A stretch of DNA of 64,000 bases. Origin: Nitrospiraceae bacterium (GTDB taxonomy: Bacteria > Nitrospirota > Nitrospiria > Nitrospirales > Nitrospiraceae). The stretch covers positions 1 through 64,000 of the forward strand of contig CAKKRE010000007.1 of assembly GCA_919902505.1 (NCBI GenBank). Direction: 5' to 3'. The notes beneath the pieces were generated by a model. That model did not search any database and had not been told where the DNA came from. It saw nothing but the letters and a program-made list of their open reading frames with translations. The translations under genes and the position numbers were made by a program. Positions 8,998 to 16,404 of the stretch are shown piece after piece; the stretch's first letter is position 1, and each line of letters opens with the position of its first letter.

Positions 8998-10031
8998 CAC
9001 GGGCGCCGATTCTCTATGGGGCGCTCATTGTGGTGTTATTCGTGAGCGTCGTCATTGCCACTGCTCTGGGGTCCGTCTCAATTCCGCTTCCAACCGTGGC
9101 GGCGATGTTGCTCGGCAATTCCGGATGGTCTTCATCCGAGCATGGTTCCCATCAGACCGCCTATGAAGCGATTGTGTGGTACCTGCGTCTGCCTCGCATC
9201 ATTTTAGCTGCCTTGGTCGGCGGGGCGCTTGCCCTGGCCGGCGCCGTGCTTCAAGGTCTCTTTCGGAATCCGATGGCCGATCCGGGCATCATCGGCGTGA
9301 GCAGCGGGGGGGCGTTAGGGGCAGTCATTGCGGTCATGACAGGATTCGCCGCCACCGCCTTGTGGTCGTTACCGTTGTTGGCGTTTGTCGGGGCTGCGGG
9401 GGTGACCTGGACCATCTATCTCCTGTCGACGCAGGGTGGTCGTACTCCGTTGGCAACGTTGCTCTTGGCCGGTCTTGCCGTCACCGCCTTCGTCACGGCG
9501 GTCATGTCCCTATTGCTGACATTAGCGCGCGATATCTTCGCCTTTCGCGAAGTGCTTTTCTGGTTGTTAGGCGGATTAGATGGTCGAGGATGGCCACATG
9601 TCGCATTGGCGGCCGGGCCTATTCTTATCGGTGGCCTTTTTCTCATGTTGTTCTCCAGTGAATTGAACATCGTGGCAGCGACGGGAGAAAGAGGGGCGAC
9701 GAGCCTCGGTGTCGACATGCAACACACCAAACGGCATGTGTTGATGCTGACGGCATTGATCACCGGCGCGGCAGTCTCCGTGAGCGGCATCGTAGGATTC
9801 GTCGGTCTGATCGTGCCACACATGGTGAGGTTGCTGGTGGGGCCCGACCACCGGGCTCTGTTGCCTGCCAGCTTTCTAGGTGGAGCCAGCTTTCTGATTT
9901 GGGCCGATTTAGTGGCGAGAGCATTGGTGCCCTCGCAGGACCTTCGATTGGGCGTCGTCACGGCGCTCCTTGGCGCGCCGTTTTTTGTGTATCTCTTGCA
10001 GCGGCATCGCATCCGAACAGAGGTCCTGTAG
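8994..10031 (+). CDS. btuC: BtuC-like ABC transporter permease (FecCD family)
   Basis: A 345-residue inner-membrane permease of about ten helices. The FecCD/BtuC landmarks are present: LRLPRIILAALVGGALALAG, ADPGIIGVSSGGALGAV and GIVGFVGLIVPHMVRLL. Length matches the family. It starts within the btuF stop (ATGA overlap) and ends one base before the ATPase start codon, so the three parts are translated as a unit. Confidence 0.93.
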   Translation: MTRAPILYGALIVVLFVSVVIATALGSVSIPLPTVAAMLLGNSGWSSSEHGSHQTAYEAIVWYLRLPRIILAALVGGALALAGAVLQGLFRNPMADPGIIGVSSGGALGAVIAVMTGFAATALWSLPLLAFVGAAGVTWTIYLLSTQGGRTPLATLLLAGLAVTAFVTAVMSLLLTLARDIFAFREVLFWLLGGLDGRGWPHVALAAGPILIGGLFLMLFSSELNIVAATGERGATSLGVDMQHTKRHVLMLTALITGAAVSVSGIVGFVGLIVPHMVRLLVGPDHRALLPASFLGGASFLIWADLVARALVPSQDLRLGVVTALLGAPFFVYLLQRHRIRTEVL

Positions 10032-10032
10032 C

Positions 10033-10866
10033 ATGTCTGAACTGCTGAGAATGGACGGTGTCTGTCGGCGGAGCAATGGCCGGACTCTCTTGGACGGCGT
10101 CAATCTGGCGGTGCAGGCCGGTGAATTCGTCGGTGTCGTGGGGCCGAATGGGGCAGGCAAGACGACATTACTGTCGATGATGGGCGGACTCTGGGAGCCG
10201 AGCGCTGGTCAGGTGTATCTGGATCAGACTCCGCTTTCGTCCTTCAGGCAACGTCAGATTGCGCAGCACATTGCATTCGTCCCACAGTCTACACCGGCAG
10301 GCGACTTCAGGTTTTCCGCCCGAGACATGGTCTTGATGGGGCGCTACTCGCACCGGCAACGATTCGCGGGCGAAACAGCGAACGACCGGGCGATCGCCAC
10401 CATTGCGATGCAGCATGCCAAGGTGACTTCCTTTGCCGACCGTTCCGTGACGGAACTCTCGGGCGGCGAACGGCAGCGTGTCGCAATTGCCCGCGCGCTG
10501 GCGCAACAGCCTCGTCTCCTGTTGCTGGACGAACCCACGGCAAGCCTGGATCTCTCGCACCAATTGCATGTGTTGCAGCTGGTGCGTCAGTTGGTGACGA
10601 AGCATCGACTGACGGCGGTGACGGCCATTCACGACCTGGCCCTGGCCAGCAGGTTTTGCGACCGATTGATCCTGCTGGAGCGTGGTCGAATTGTTTCAGA
10701 CGGTCTTCCCATCGATGTGCTGACACCGGACCGGCTTGCCACCGTCTTCGGCGTCACCGCGCATGTCCGTCCTGATCCGTTCACAAATGGTTTGATGATT
10801 CATGTGCTCGCGCCGACCGCCGTGGATGCTGTCACGACAGGGGCGAACAGTCATGCCATCGATTGA
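10033..10866 (+). CDS. btuD: BtuD-like ABC transporter ATPase
   Basis: A 277-residue ATPase with Walker A GPNGAGKTT (about residue 36), Q-loop FVPQS, signature LSGGERQRV, Walker B LLLLDEP and a switch His in AIHDLALA. It belongs to the FepC/BtuD class that powers iron-siderophore, haem and B12 import. The C-terminal 30 residues beyond the core are of the type seen in that class. It begins one base after the permease stop. Confidence 0.93.
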   Translation: MSELLRMDGVCRRSNGRTLLDGVNLAVQAGEFVGVVGPNGAGKTTLLSMMGGLWEPSAGQVYLDQTPLSSFRQRQIAQHIAFVPQSTPAGDFRFSARDMVLMGRYSHRQRFAGETANDRAIATIAMQHAKVTSFADRSVTELSGGERQRVAIARALAQQPRLLLLDEPTASLDLSHQLHVLQLVRQLVTKHRLTAVTAIHDLALASRFCDRLILLERGRIVSDGLPIDVLTPDRLATVFGVTAHVRPDPFTNGLMIHVLAPTAVDAVTTGANSHAID

Positions 10867-10884
10867 GCAACAAGGAGAATGACC

Positions 10885-11190
10885 ATGTCGGAACAGGGGA
10901 CTCCTCGATCCACCCGTACGACGCTCGATGACCTGACTCTCGCGTTGATGGTGAGCCGTCGAGGGCAATGTTCGAACGAGGCGGTCGGGGATCTGCGCCG
11001 CTATGCGGAATCCAAGAAGCTGGTGGGCGCTCGACTCTGTTTCGCCGATCATGTTCCACATGGCCTCTCGGCGACGGCGGCGAGAAAAGTCTTGGTTCCG
11101 TCCGGCGACGGCTATGACGAATCGCTCGAGCTCGATCGCGGGTTCGGCCGCTTCGATCCCTACTATACGATTCCGATGCGGCGCACGTGA
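10885..11190 (+). CDS. Small conserved protein of unknown function
   Basis: A 101-residue soluble protein with no signal peptide or membrane segment. I chose the ATG at 10885 because GGAG lies 7 bases upstream; the ATG at 10879 is too close to that site. The sequence is charged, with a DDLTLALMVSRRG stretch near the N-terminus and an aromatic end FGRFDPYYTIPM. I do not recognise it. It follows btuD by 18 bases and is probably part of the B12 uptake operon. Confidence 0.65.
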   Translation: MSEQGTPRSTRTTLDDLTLALMVSRRGQCSNEAVGDLRRYAESKKLVGARLCFADHVPHGLSATAARKVLVPSGDGYDESLELDRGFGRFDPYYTIPMRRT

Positions 11191-11237
11191 CGGTCATCCG
11201 ACGTGCAGTTTTCAAGCTGAGAGTCATGTGACACAGG

Positions 11238-11480
11238 ATGACAAACTCACATCTGGATCCTTCCCGCTGTCCGCTCTGTAGGCAACAGAATGAGTGCGGC
11301 ATGGTCAACGGTGCCGGGACCTGCTGGTGCTTCACCTCGCGCATTTCCCCCGATGCGGTGGAGCGGGCGCCGGGTGAGGCTGCGACCATCGCCTGTCTAT
11401 GTCAGGACTGTTTGTCCGGACTACGTCAGCAGACGGATCAGTTGGAAAGGATTCGTGAATCTATTCGAAGGTGGAGATGA
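11238..11480 (+). CDS. Cysteine-rich CWC-type small protein
   Basis: An 80-residue protein with CPLCRQQNECGM (about residues 11-22), a GTCWC motif about residues 27-31 and a further CLCQDC near residue 55. The spacing matches the small cysteine-rich CWC family of unknown function, which probably binds a metal such as zinc. The C-terminal 20 residues form a charged helix. It is the last gene before the cbi operon leader and 47 bases after the preceding small gene. Whether it belongs functionally to corrinoid uptake is not shown. Confidence 0.7.
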   Translation: MTNSHLDPSRCPLCRQQNECGMVNGAGTCWCFTSRISPDAVERAPGEAATIACLCQDCLSGLRQQTDQLERIRESIRRWR

Positions 11481-11563
11481 GGCAGTACAGCGGGCTCGCT
11501 TTCGAATCGACGACATCCGGAAGGTTCGATTCCAAGACGATCGGGCCGTCAGGACGCACAATC

Positions 11564-11591
11564 TTGACAACACCTTCATGCCGGGTGTACA
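11564..11591 (+). promoter_or_regulatory. Putative promoter for cbi operon leader
   Basis: TTGACA at 11564-11569 is followed after 16 bases by TGTACA at 11586-11591, a weak -10. Transcription would start just before riboswitch copy B at 11609. Confidence 0.4.
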
Positions 11592-11608
11592 CACCGTCAT
11601 TCGAAATG

Positions 11609-11856
11609 TGAAGCGTCACTCGGGTGCCCGTGAGGGCATAACAGGGAAGTCCGGTGCGATACCGGCGCGGTCCCGCCACTGTAAGTGAGAAGCGGTCCCT
11701 CGGATTGTAGCCGCTCAACGGATGCGTTGAGGAAGGTTGAGGGAGCGCGTTGAAGGTCCGACCTTCTGAACTCATGAGCCAGGAGACCTACCCGAGCAGA
11801 CAGGGTTTTGTCACTCCGCGCGATAACGGAGATGGCGCCTGCCTCCTCGGCATGTG
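11609..11856 (+). promoter_or_regulatory. Cobalamin riboswitch B, cbi operon
   Basis: Core GTCCCGCCACTGTAAG near 11670 and B12 box GAGCCAGGAGACCTACC near 11776. The block 11609-11900 matches 3360-3651 apart from one T deletion after CAGGG, a G/A change in CGCG(G/A)TAACGG, a T/C change before GGCATGTGACC, and several changes in the terminator loop. It precedes cbiX and should shut down the synthesis operon when adenosylcobalamin is plentiful. Confidence 0.94.
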
Positions 11857-11892
11857 ACCTCTTGTTCCCGTTGCGGGATGAGAGGTTTTTTT
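11857..11892 (+). terminator. Rho-independent terminator of riboswitch B
   Basis: ACCTCTTGTTCCC pairs imperfectly with GGGATGAGAGGT across a GTTGC loop and ends in seven T. It is the counterpart of the terminator of riboswitch A, with changes concentrated at the top of the stem and the loop. Confidence 0.85.
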
Positions 11893-11972
11893 ATGCCTTC
11901 AGCGATGCCGGCGCAGCGTGAAACTGAGCGCAAAGTTTACGCGCTGTCGTCTAGTGAAACAGGCCGTGTCGC

Positions 11973-13154
11973 ATGACGACGGGAGTGCTCATCGTCGGGC
12001 ATGGCAGCCGTGATCCCAACGCCAATGGTGAGTTCGAGTCCTTAGTCGAGGCCTATCGCGCGGCGCGTCCCGATCTCGACGTGGCGCACGGCTATGTGGA
12101 GCTGGCCCACCCGTCGTTGGCCACGGCACTTCGCGAGCTGGCTCAACGGACCGATTCCGTCGTCGTGCTGCCCTTGTTCCTTTTTGCCGCGGGGCATGTG
12201 AAGAACGATATTCCTCTCGCGCTCTCGCAGGCCCGGCAAGAGTGTCCCTCCGTCCGTTTTACTGTGGCCAATGCGTTGGGCGTCCACCCAAACCTCGTGG
12301 AGCTGGCCTTCGAACGGGCGCGGGCGGCATTGGAAGGCGTCCGCGAGTCTGCAAAGACCGCCGTCGTGGTTGTGGGCCGTGGTTCAAGCGATCCGGACGC
12401 GAACGGGGACTTCTGTAAAGTCGTTCGTCTCCTTGCCGAAGGGCGAGAGATCGGGTGGATGGTGCCCTGCTTTATCGGCGTGACGAGACCGCTGTTTGAG
12501 GAGACAGTGGAACTGGTCGCTCGCGCGCGCCCAGAGCGGATCGTCGTGGCGCCGTATTTTCTCTTCGGCGGAAGACTGATCACGAAAATTCGCGAGCAGG
12601 TGAAATCGTTCCAGGCGCGTTATCCCTGGATCAGGACCGAACTGGCCCCCCATTTGGGAATCGACGACCGTGTGCTCCGATTGATGGACGAGCGTCTGGC
12701 CGACGCGACGGCAGGGGAGCGGCCGCTCCCCTGCGATACCTGTCAGTATCGTGTGCCGGTGTCTGCTGTGACCGAGCATGTGGGCGGGCTCAAAGCGCTG
12801 CTCTGGAGTCTGCGACACGGATTCACCCATGCGCAGGCCATGCCGCATGTGCATGCCCATCGCCCGCTGGCCAAACATGTCCTGGTCTGTGGGAATGTCG
12901 ATTGTGCCGATGGCGGAAGCATTCCGCTCATTGCCACATTGCGGCGGCTGTTGAAGGAAGCCGGGCGTGACCAGGATATTCGAGTGACGAAGACGTCCTG
13001 CATGGGCCGGTGCGGGGAGGGGCCCACGGTGGCGGTCTATCCGGACGGCATCTGGTACCGGGGTGTGAAAGAGACGGATGCCAAGGAATTGGTTGAAGAA
13101 CATTTGCTGGGCGACCGGCTGATCAGCCGCCTGGTCGACAACATCATGCAGTAA
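11973..13154 (+). CDS. cbiX: Sirohydrochlorin cobaltochelatase CbiX with C-terminal 2Fe-2S domain
   Basis: A 393-residue protein of three parts: two tandem CbiX modules (about residues 1-125 and 126-265) and a thioredoxin-like 2Fe-2S ferredoxin domain (about 290-393). The first module keeps the metal-binding histidines (H10 in GHGSRDP, H75 in AAGHVKND). The second has Arg in both equivalent places (GRGSSDP, GGRLI), so insertion of cobalt into sirohydrochlorin probably uses the first half only. The ferredoxin part has CGNVDC and CMGRC. It is the first enzyme of the anaerobic cobalamin operon and lies 80 bases beyond riboswitch B's terminator. Confidence 0.92.
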   Translation: MTTGVLIVGHGSRDPNANGEFESLVEAYRAARPDLDVAHGYVELAHPSLATALRELAQRTDSVVVLPLFLFAAGHVKNDIPLALSQARQECPSVRFTVANALGVHPNLVELAFERARAALEGVRESAKTAVVVVGRGSSDPDANGDFCKVVRLLAEGREIGWMVPCFIGVTRPLFEETVELVARARPERIVVAPYFLFGGRLITKIREQVKSFQARYPWIRTELAPHLGIDDRVLRLMDERLADATAGERPLPCDTCQYRVPVSAVTEHVGGLKALLWSLRHGFTHAQAMPHVHAHRPLAKHVLVCGNVDCADGGSIPLIATLRRLLKEAGRDQDIRVTKTSCMGRCGEGPTVAVYPDGIWYRGVKETDAKELVEEHLLGDRLISRLVDNIMQ

Positions 13155-13167
13155 CGGGGGATTCACG

Positions 13168-13542
13168 ATGGCTTGTCATGAAATTGCGGGATTGCGGTTG
13201 GGCTTGATGGAAGTATTAGGGATGAAGAATGAAGCCGAGCGGCAACATGAACTGGCTGAACTGGGCACCGGGGCCGATCAGCCGGGACCGATTCGCTCCA
13301 TGTGCGGCGCCAAGGACTTGGCCACGCTGAAGCAGTTTTATGAGGCAGCGGTGGCGGCGCTCGAAGAGCGTGTGTCCGCGACCCGTTCTGACGATCCGAA
13401 GTTGCCCTATCTGCGCACGCTTGTGGTGCTCACGAAGAAGGTCGATCTCGACCTGGCCCATCAGATCGAGGGGCTCACGCATCTCTACCGCGATCTCGAT
13501 GAGATGCATGATTTCGTCCATGAGATCTATCCGGCGGAGTAG
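13168..13542 (+). CDS. DUF3209-like protein in cobalamin operon
   Basis: A 124-residue, mostly helical soluble protein that begins MACHEIAGLRLGLMEVLG. From memory it fits DUF3209, a family that occurs beside cbiX or other corrin genes in various bacteria and has no known function. A CHE motif at the N-terminus, a Cys at SMCGA and His-containing C-terminal helices (THLYRDLDEMHDFVHEIY) could bind metal. It begins 13 bases after the cbiX stop and ends 5 bases before the flavoprotein gene. Confidence 0.8.
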   Translation: MACHEIAGLRLGLMEVLGMKNEAERQHELAELGTGADQPGPIRSMCGAKDLATLKQFYEAAVAALEERVSATRSDDPKLPYLRTLVVLTKKVDLDLAHQIEGLTHLYRDLDEMHDFVHEIYPAE

Positions 13543-13547
13543 CAACG

Positions 13548-14273
13548 ATGGCCGTGGCGAAGACCGCCCGCGTGATGGGAACCGAGCGGCTGGGACCTGA
13601 TATCCTGCTCCTCGATCTGTGCGCGACCGAGCCGTTGGGGTTCGTCGGCGGACAGTACCTTATCCTCGATAGCCGAATTATTTTGCCAAGCGGCAAGGCC
13701 GTCAAGCGAGCCTACTCGTTTCTCACCGGCGATGCGGAGCAACATCGTTTTCAGCTCGCGGTGAAGCGCATCCCCGATGGATTGGGCTCCGCGTTCGTGC
13801 ATGGGCTGGTTGCGGGAACGGACATTTCATTCAGCGGGCCTTGGGGCAAGTTTTTCCCGAGAGAGGGCGCATCGGGCAGGACGCTGATCCTGGCGACGGA
13901 TACAGGGATTACCGCGGCGCTGGGGTTTGTGCGCGCGACTCGTTTCGTTCCGGTGCTTCCTCAGACCCAGCTCATTTGGTTGCGCGCCTCGGCGGAGTAT
14001 TTTCTTCCGGATGAGTTCGTGCGCCAGCAAATTCCTGCCGGCTGTGGCGCGGTAAGAATTGAAGCGATTCCCGCAGTCGGCGATTCGAAACGGATTGCTT
14101 CTGCCCGAGCCCTGCTCCGTGAGGTGCTCTCGCGCGGCGATCTTGCTCAGGCCTTCATTGCGGGCGATGGAGCGGTGAACCAGGTGCTGTTCGATGAACT
14201 CGTAACTGCCGGAGTGGCCGTCAGTCAAGACCATGTGGAGTCGTTCTTCAATATGCCGAAGAAATCGACATGA
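13548..14273 (+). CDS. Ferredoxin-NAD(P) reductase-like flavoprotein
   Basis: A 241-residue protein of the ferredoxin reductase superfamily. The FAD-binding RAYSFLTG motif (about residues 45-52) and the pyridine-nucleotide loop LATDTGITAALGF (about 112-124) are visible; the C-terminal half is a Rossmann-like fold. It has no iron-sulfur domain of its own and lies two genes after the CbiX-ferredoxin fusion, so it may pass electrons to that domain or reduce a corrin intermediate or cobalt. The operon has no recognisable CbiJ/CobK precorrin-6A reductase, so replacement of that step is conceivable but unproven. It overlaps the next gene by 4 bases. Confidence 0.82.
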   Translation: MAVAKTARVMGTERLGPDILLLDLCATEPLGFVGGQYLILDSRIILPSGKAVKRAYSFLTGDAEQHRFQLAVKRIPDGLGSAFVHGLVAGTDISFSGPWGKFFPREGASGRTLILATDTGITAALGFVRATRFVPVLPQTQLIWLRASAEYFLPDEFVRQQIPAGCGAVRIEAIPAVGDSKRIASARALLREVLSRGDLAQAFIAGDGAVNQVLFDELVTAGVAVSQDHVESFFNMPKKST

Positions 14274-14647
14274 CCGGACGAGAGCAGATCCTTACGGCGC
14301 TGGAAGCCGCGCTCGTGTTTGGTGATACGAGCGTCATCGTCCGTTCGTCCGGCGCGATTGCCGAGATGCATGGGCTCGCGACCCTACGGCAGGGGGCTGA
14401 GTGGGTCACGCTCGGCGAGGAAGGCCGGACTCATGTGCACCTCAAGATCGAGGATGGGAGCCGACTTCGCTATCGGCAGCCGGATGAGGCGAATGTGGCG
14501 CTTGAGTTGATAGGGCCCGATGGGGCGGTGGTCTGTCGCGTGTCGTTCCGGGGCACGAACCGGGCGAAGACGGAACAGTATCGCGCTGAACGTGCGGCGA
14601 AGATCCATGAGCGTTTCGGCTGTCTGGCGGAATCTGCCGGGATATGA
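14270..14647 (+). CDS. Small conserved protein of unknown function, cobalamin operon
   Basis: A 125-residue soluble protein with alternating beta-strand character, including WVTLGEEGRTHVHLKIEDG (about residues 44-62) and VALELIGPDGAVVCRVSF (about 75-92). The HVHLKIE strand loosely recalls ChuX/HutX haem-handling proteins, but the similarity is weak and I would not assign that function. The start overlaps the reductase stop by 4 bases and cbiD follows after 3, so it is cotranslated with pathway enzymes. Confidence 0.75.
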   Translation: MTGREQILTALEAALVFGDTSVIVRSSGAIAEMHGLATLRQGAEWVTLGEEGRTHVHLKIEDGSRLRYRQPDEANVALELIGPDGAVVCRVSFRGTNRAKTEQYRAERAAKIHERFGCLAESAGI

Positions 14648-14650
14648 GCG

Positions 14651-15757
14651 ATGGAGAAGAACGGACCGCCAAAAGATCGGAAGGGGTTGCGCACCGGGTT
14701 CACCACCGGCGCATGCGCCGCAGCGGCAGCCAAGGCCGCGGCTCGTTGTCTCGTGAAGGGGGCCATGCTGTCCGAGGTTGAAACCACGTTGCCGAATCGG
14801 ACGCGGGTCACGTTCACGCTTGCACGGTGCGAGCGTCTGGACCGCCGCGCCATTTGCAGCATCATCAAGGATGCAGGCGACGATCCCGACTGTACGCATG
14901 GGGCGGAGTTGACGGCGGAAGTCGAGCTGCGGCCCGAGCCGGGCATCGAGATCAGGGGTGGTTTGGGCGTGGCGACCGTGACCAAGAGCGGCTTGGGTTT
15001 GGAGATCGGCGGGCCTGCGATCAACCCGGTCCCGCGGCGCAATATCACGGAGATGGTGGGAGAAGAACTCGCCGGTGCTCCTTACGGAGGCGCGCTCGTG
15101 ACGATCAGCGTGCCGGGCGGCGAAGAGATGGCCAAGCAGACCACCAACGCGCGGCTCGGCCTCGTGGGCGGCATTTCCATTCTTGGCACGACCGGCATCG
15201 TACGGCCCTACTCCACGGCTGCCTTCAAGGCGAGTGTGATGCAAGAGATCGATGTCGCTGCGGCCGGCGGCTTGCGCGACGTGGTGCTCACGACCGGCGG
15301 CAAATCGGAACAGTATGCGGTGGCGCTGTACCCGCAGTTGACGGAACAGGCTTTTATCCAGGTGGGAGATTTTATCGGCGTCGGTGTCAGGCAATGCGCA
15401 AAGCGGGGGATCGCGCGTGCCATCATCGTCGGGATGATGGGGAAATTGTCGAAGATGGCCAACGGCAAGATGCAGACGCATGCAGCCGGATCGGAAGTGG
15501 ACATGGAGTTTTTGGCGTCGCTGGCCATCGAGCTGTCCGCGTCGAACGAATTAGTGGCGGCCATCCGCGAGGCCAATACCGCCCGCCATGTATTGGAATT
15601 GTGCCGCGAGGCGGGTCTTGTCGGTATCACGTCGCTGATTTGCAGGAAGGTCGTCGAACAGTGCCAGCACTACGCGGGCGGCAAACTGGCCGTGGAAACC
15701 TGTTTGGTGGATTTCGGCGGTGCCTTGCTCGGTCGTTACCCGGAGGTGCACGAATGA
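14651..15757 (+). CDS. cbiD: Cobalt-precorrin-5B C1-methyltransferase
   Basis: A 368-residue CbiD. The N-terminal RTGFTTGACAAAAAKAA is diagnostic, followed by PNRTRVTFTL, a DAGDDPD motif around residue 74, VPGGEEMAKQTTNARLGLVGGISILGTTGIV, and VGMMGKLSKMANGKMQTHA. It methylates C1 of cobalt-precorrin-5B in the oxygen-independent route. It overlaps cbiC by 4 bases. Confidence 0.96.
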   Translation: MEKNGPPKDRKGLRTGFTTGACAAAAAKAAARCLVKGAMLSEVETTLPNRTRVTFTLARCERLDRRAICSIIKDAGDDPDCTHGAELTAEVELRPEPGIEIRGGLGVATVTKSGLGLEIGGPAINPVPRRNITEMVGEELAGAPYGGALVTISVPGGEEMAKQTTNARLGLVGGISILGTTGIVRPYSTAAFKASVMQEIDVAAAGGLRDVVLTTGGKSEQYAVALYPQLTEQAFIQVGDFIGVGVRQCAKRGIARAIIVGMMGKLSKMANGKMQTHAAGSEVDMEFLASLAIELSASNELVAAIREANTARHVLELCREAGLVGITSLICRKVVEQCQHYAGGKLAVETCLVDFGGALLGRYPEVHE

Positions 15758-16404
15758 ATGATATGAGACAGATGACCGCGCTCGGGCGGAGCATCGAGGA
15801 TGGTAGTTTTGCGATCATCGATCAGGAAGCCGGTCCACATGAGTTCGGGCCGGACGAATGGCAGGTCGTGCGCCGGGTGATCCATGCCACGGCGGATTTC
15901 GAATTTAAGACCCTGATGCGATTCCATCCCGATGCGGTGCGTGCCGGGGTGGCGGCTCTTCAAGGAGGCTGCCCCCTCTTGGTCGATGTGAAGATGATTT
16001 CTGCCGGCCTGAACGAAGAGCGGCTGTCTTCCTATGGGTGCAAAGTCTATTCGTTTATTTCGGACGAGGATGTGATCGCGACCGCCAAGGCCAACAACTC
16101 GACGCGCGCGATCGAGGCGATGAAGAAGGCGCATCGCCTTCATGTGCTCGATGGAGCAGTGGTGGCGATCGGCAATGCCCCGACGGCGTTATTGGAGCTG
16201 GCCCGGCTGATTCGTGAAGAACAGGCGAAGCCTGGGCTCATCATCGGGGTGCCGGTCGGGTTTGTGTCGGCGGCGGAGTCGAAGGACGTGACGCTGGAGC
16301 TCTCCACCCCGTCTATCGTGGCCCGCGGCCGCAAGGGGGGCAGCCCCATTGCTGTCGCGATCATCCATGCCTTGCTGCTCCTCTCGGCAAAGGCATCGGC
16401 ATGA
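15754..16404 (+). CDS. cbiC: Cobalt-precorrin-8 methylmutase
   Basis: A 216-residue CbiC/CobH. Conserved parts include RRVIHATADFEF with the catalytic His (about residue 44), LVDVKMISAGL, IGNAPTALLEL and VGVPVGFVSAAESKD. It moves the C11 methyl to C12 to give cobyrinic acid. The ATG at 15754 overlaps the cbiD stop; the stop overlaps cbiET. Confidence 0.95.
   Translation: MNDMRQMTALGRSIEDGSFAIIDQEAGPHEFGPDEWQVVRRVIHATADFEFKTLMRFHPDAVRAGVAALQGGCPLLVDVKMISAGLNEERLSSYGCKVYSFISDEDVIATAKANNSTRAIEAMKKAHRLHVLDGAVVAIGNAPTALLELARLIREEQAKPGLIIGVPVGFVSAAESKDVTLELSTPSIVARGRKGGSPIAVAIIHALLLLSAKASA

Noticed and set aside
11524..11534. GGTTCGATTCC, like a tRNA T-loop
   Set aside because: The flanking bases do not form the T-arm stem, and no anticodon or acceptor stem fits upstream.
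11893..11976. 27-codon open frame from the riboswitch B terminator to the cbiX start, overlapping it as ATGA
   Set aside because: It starts in the T-run with no ribosome site, and the counterpart of copy A codes for a different sequence. A leader peptide is not supported.
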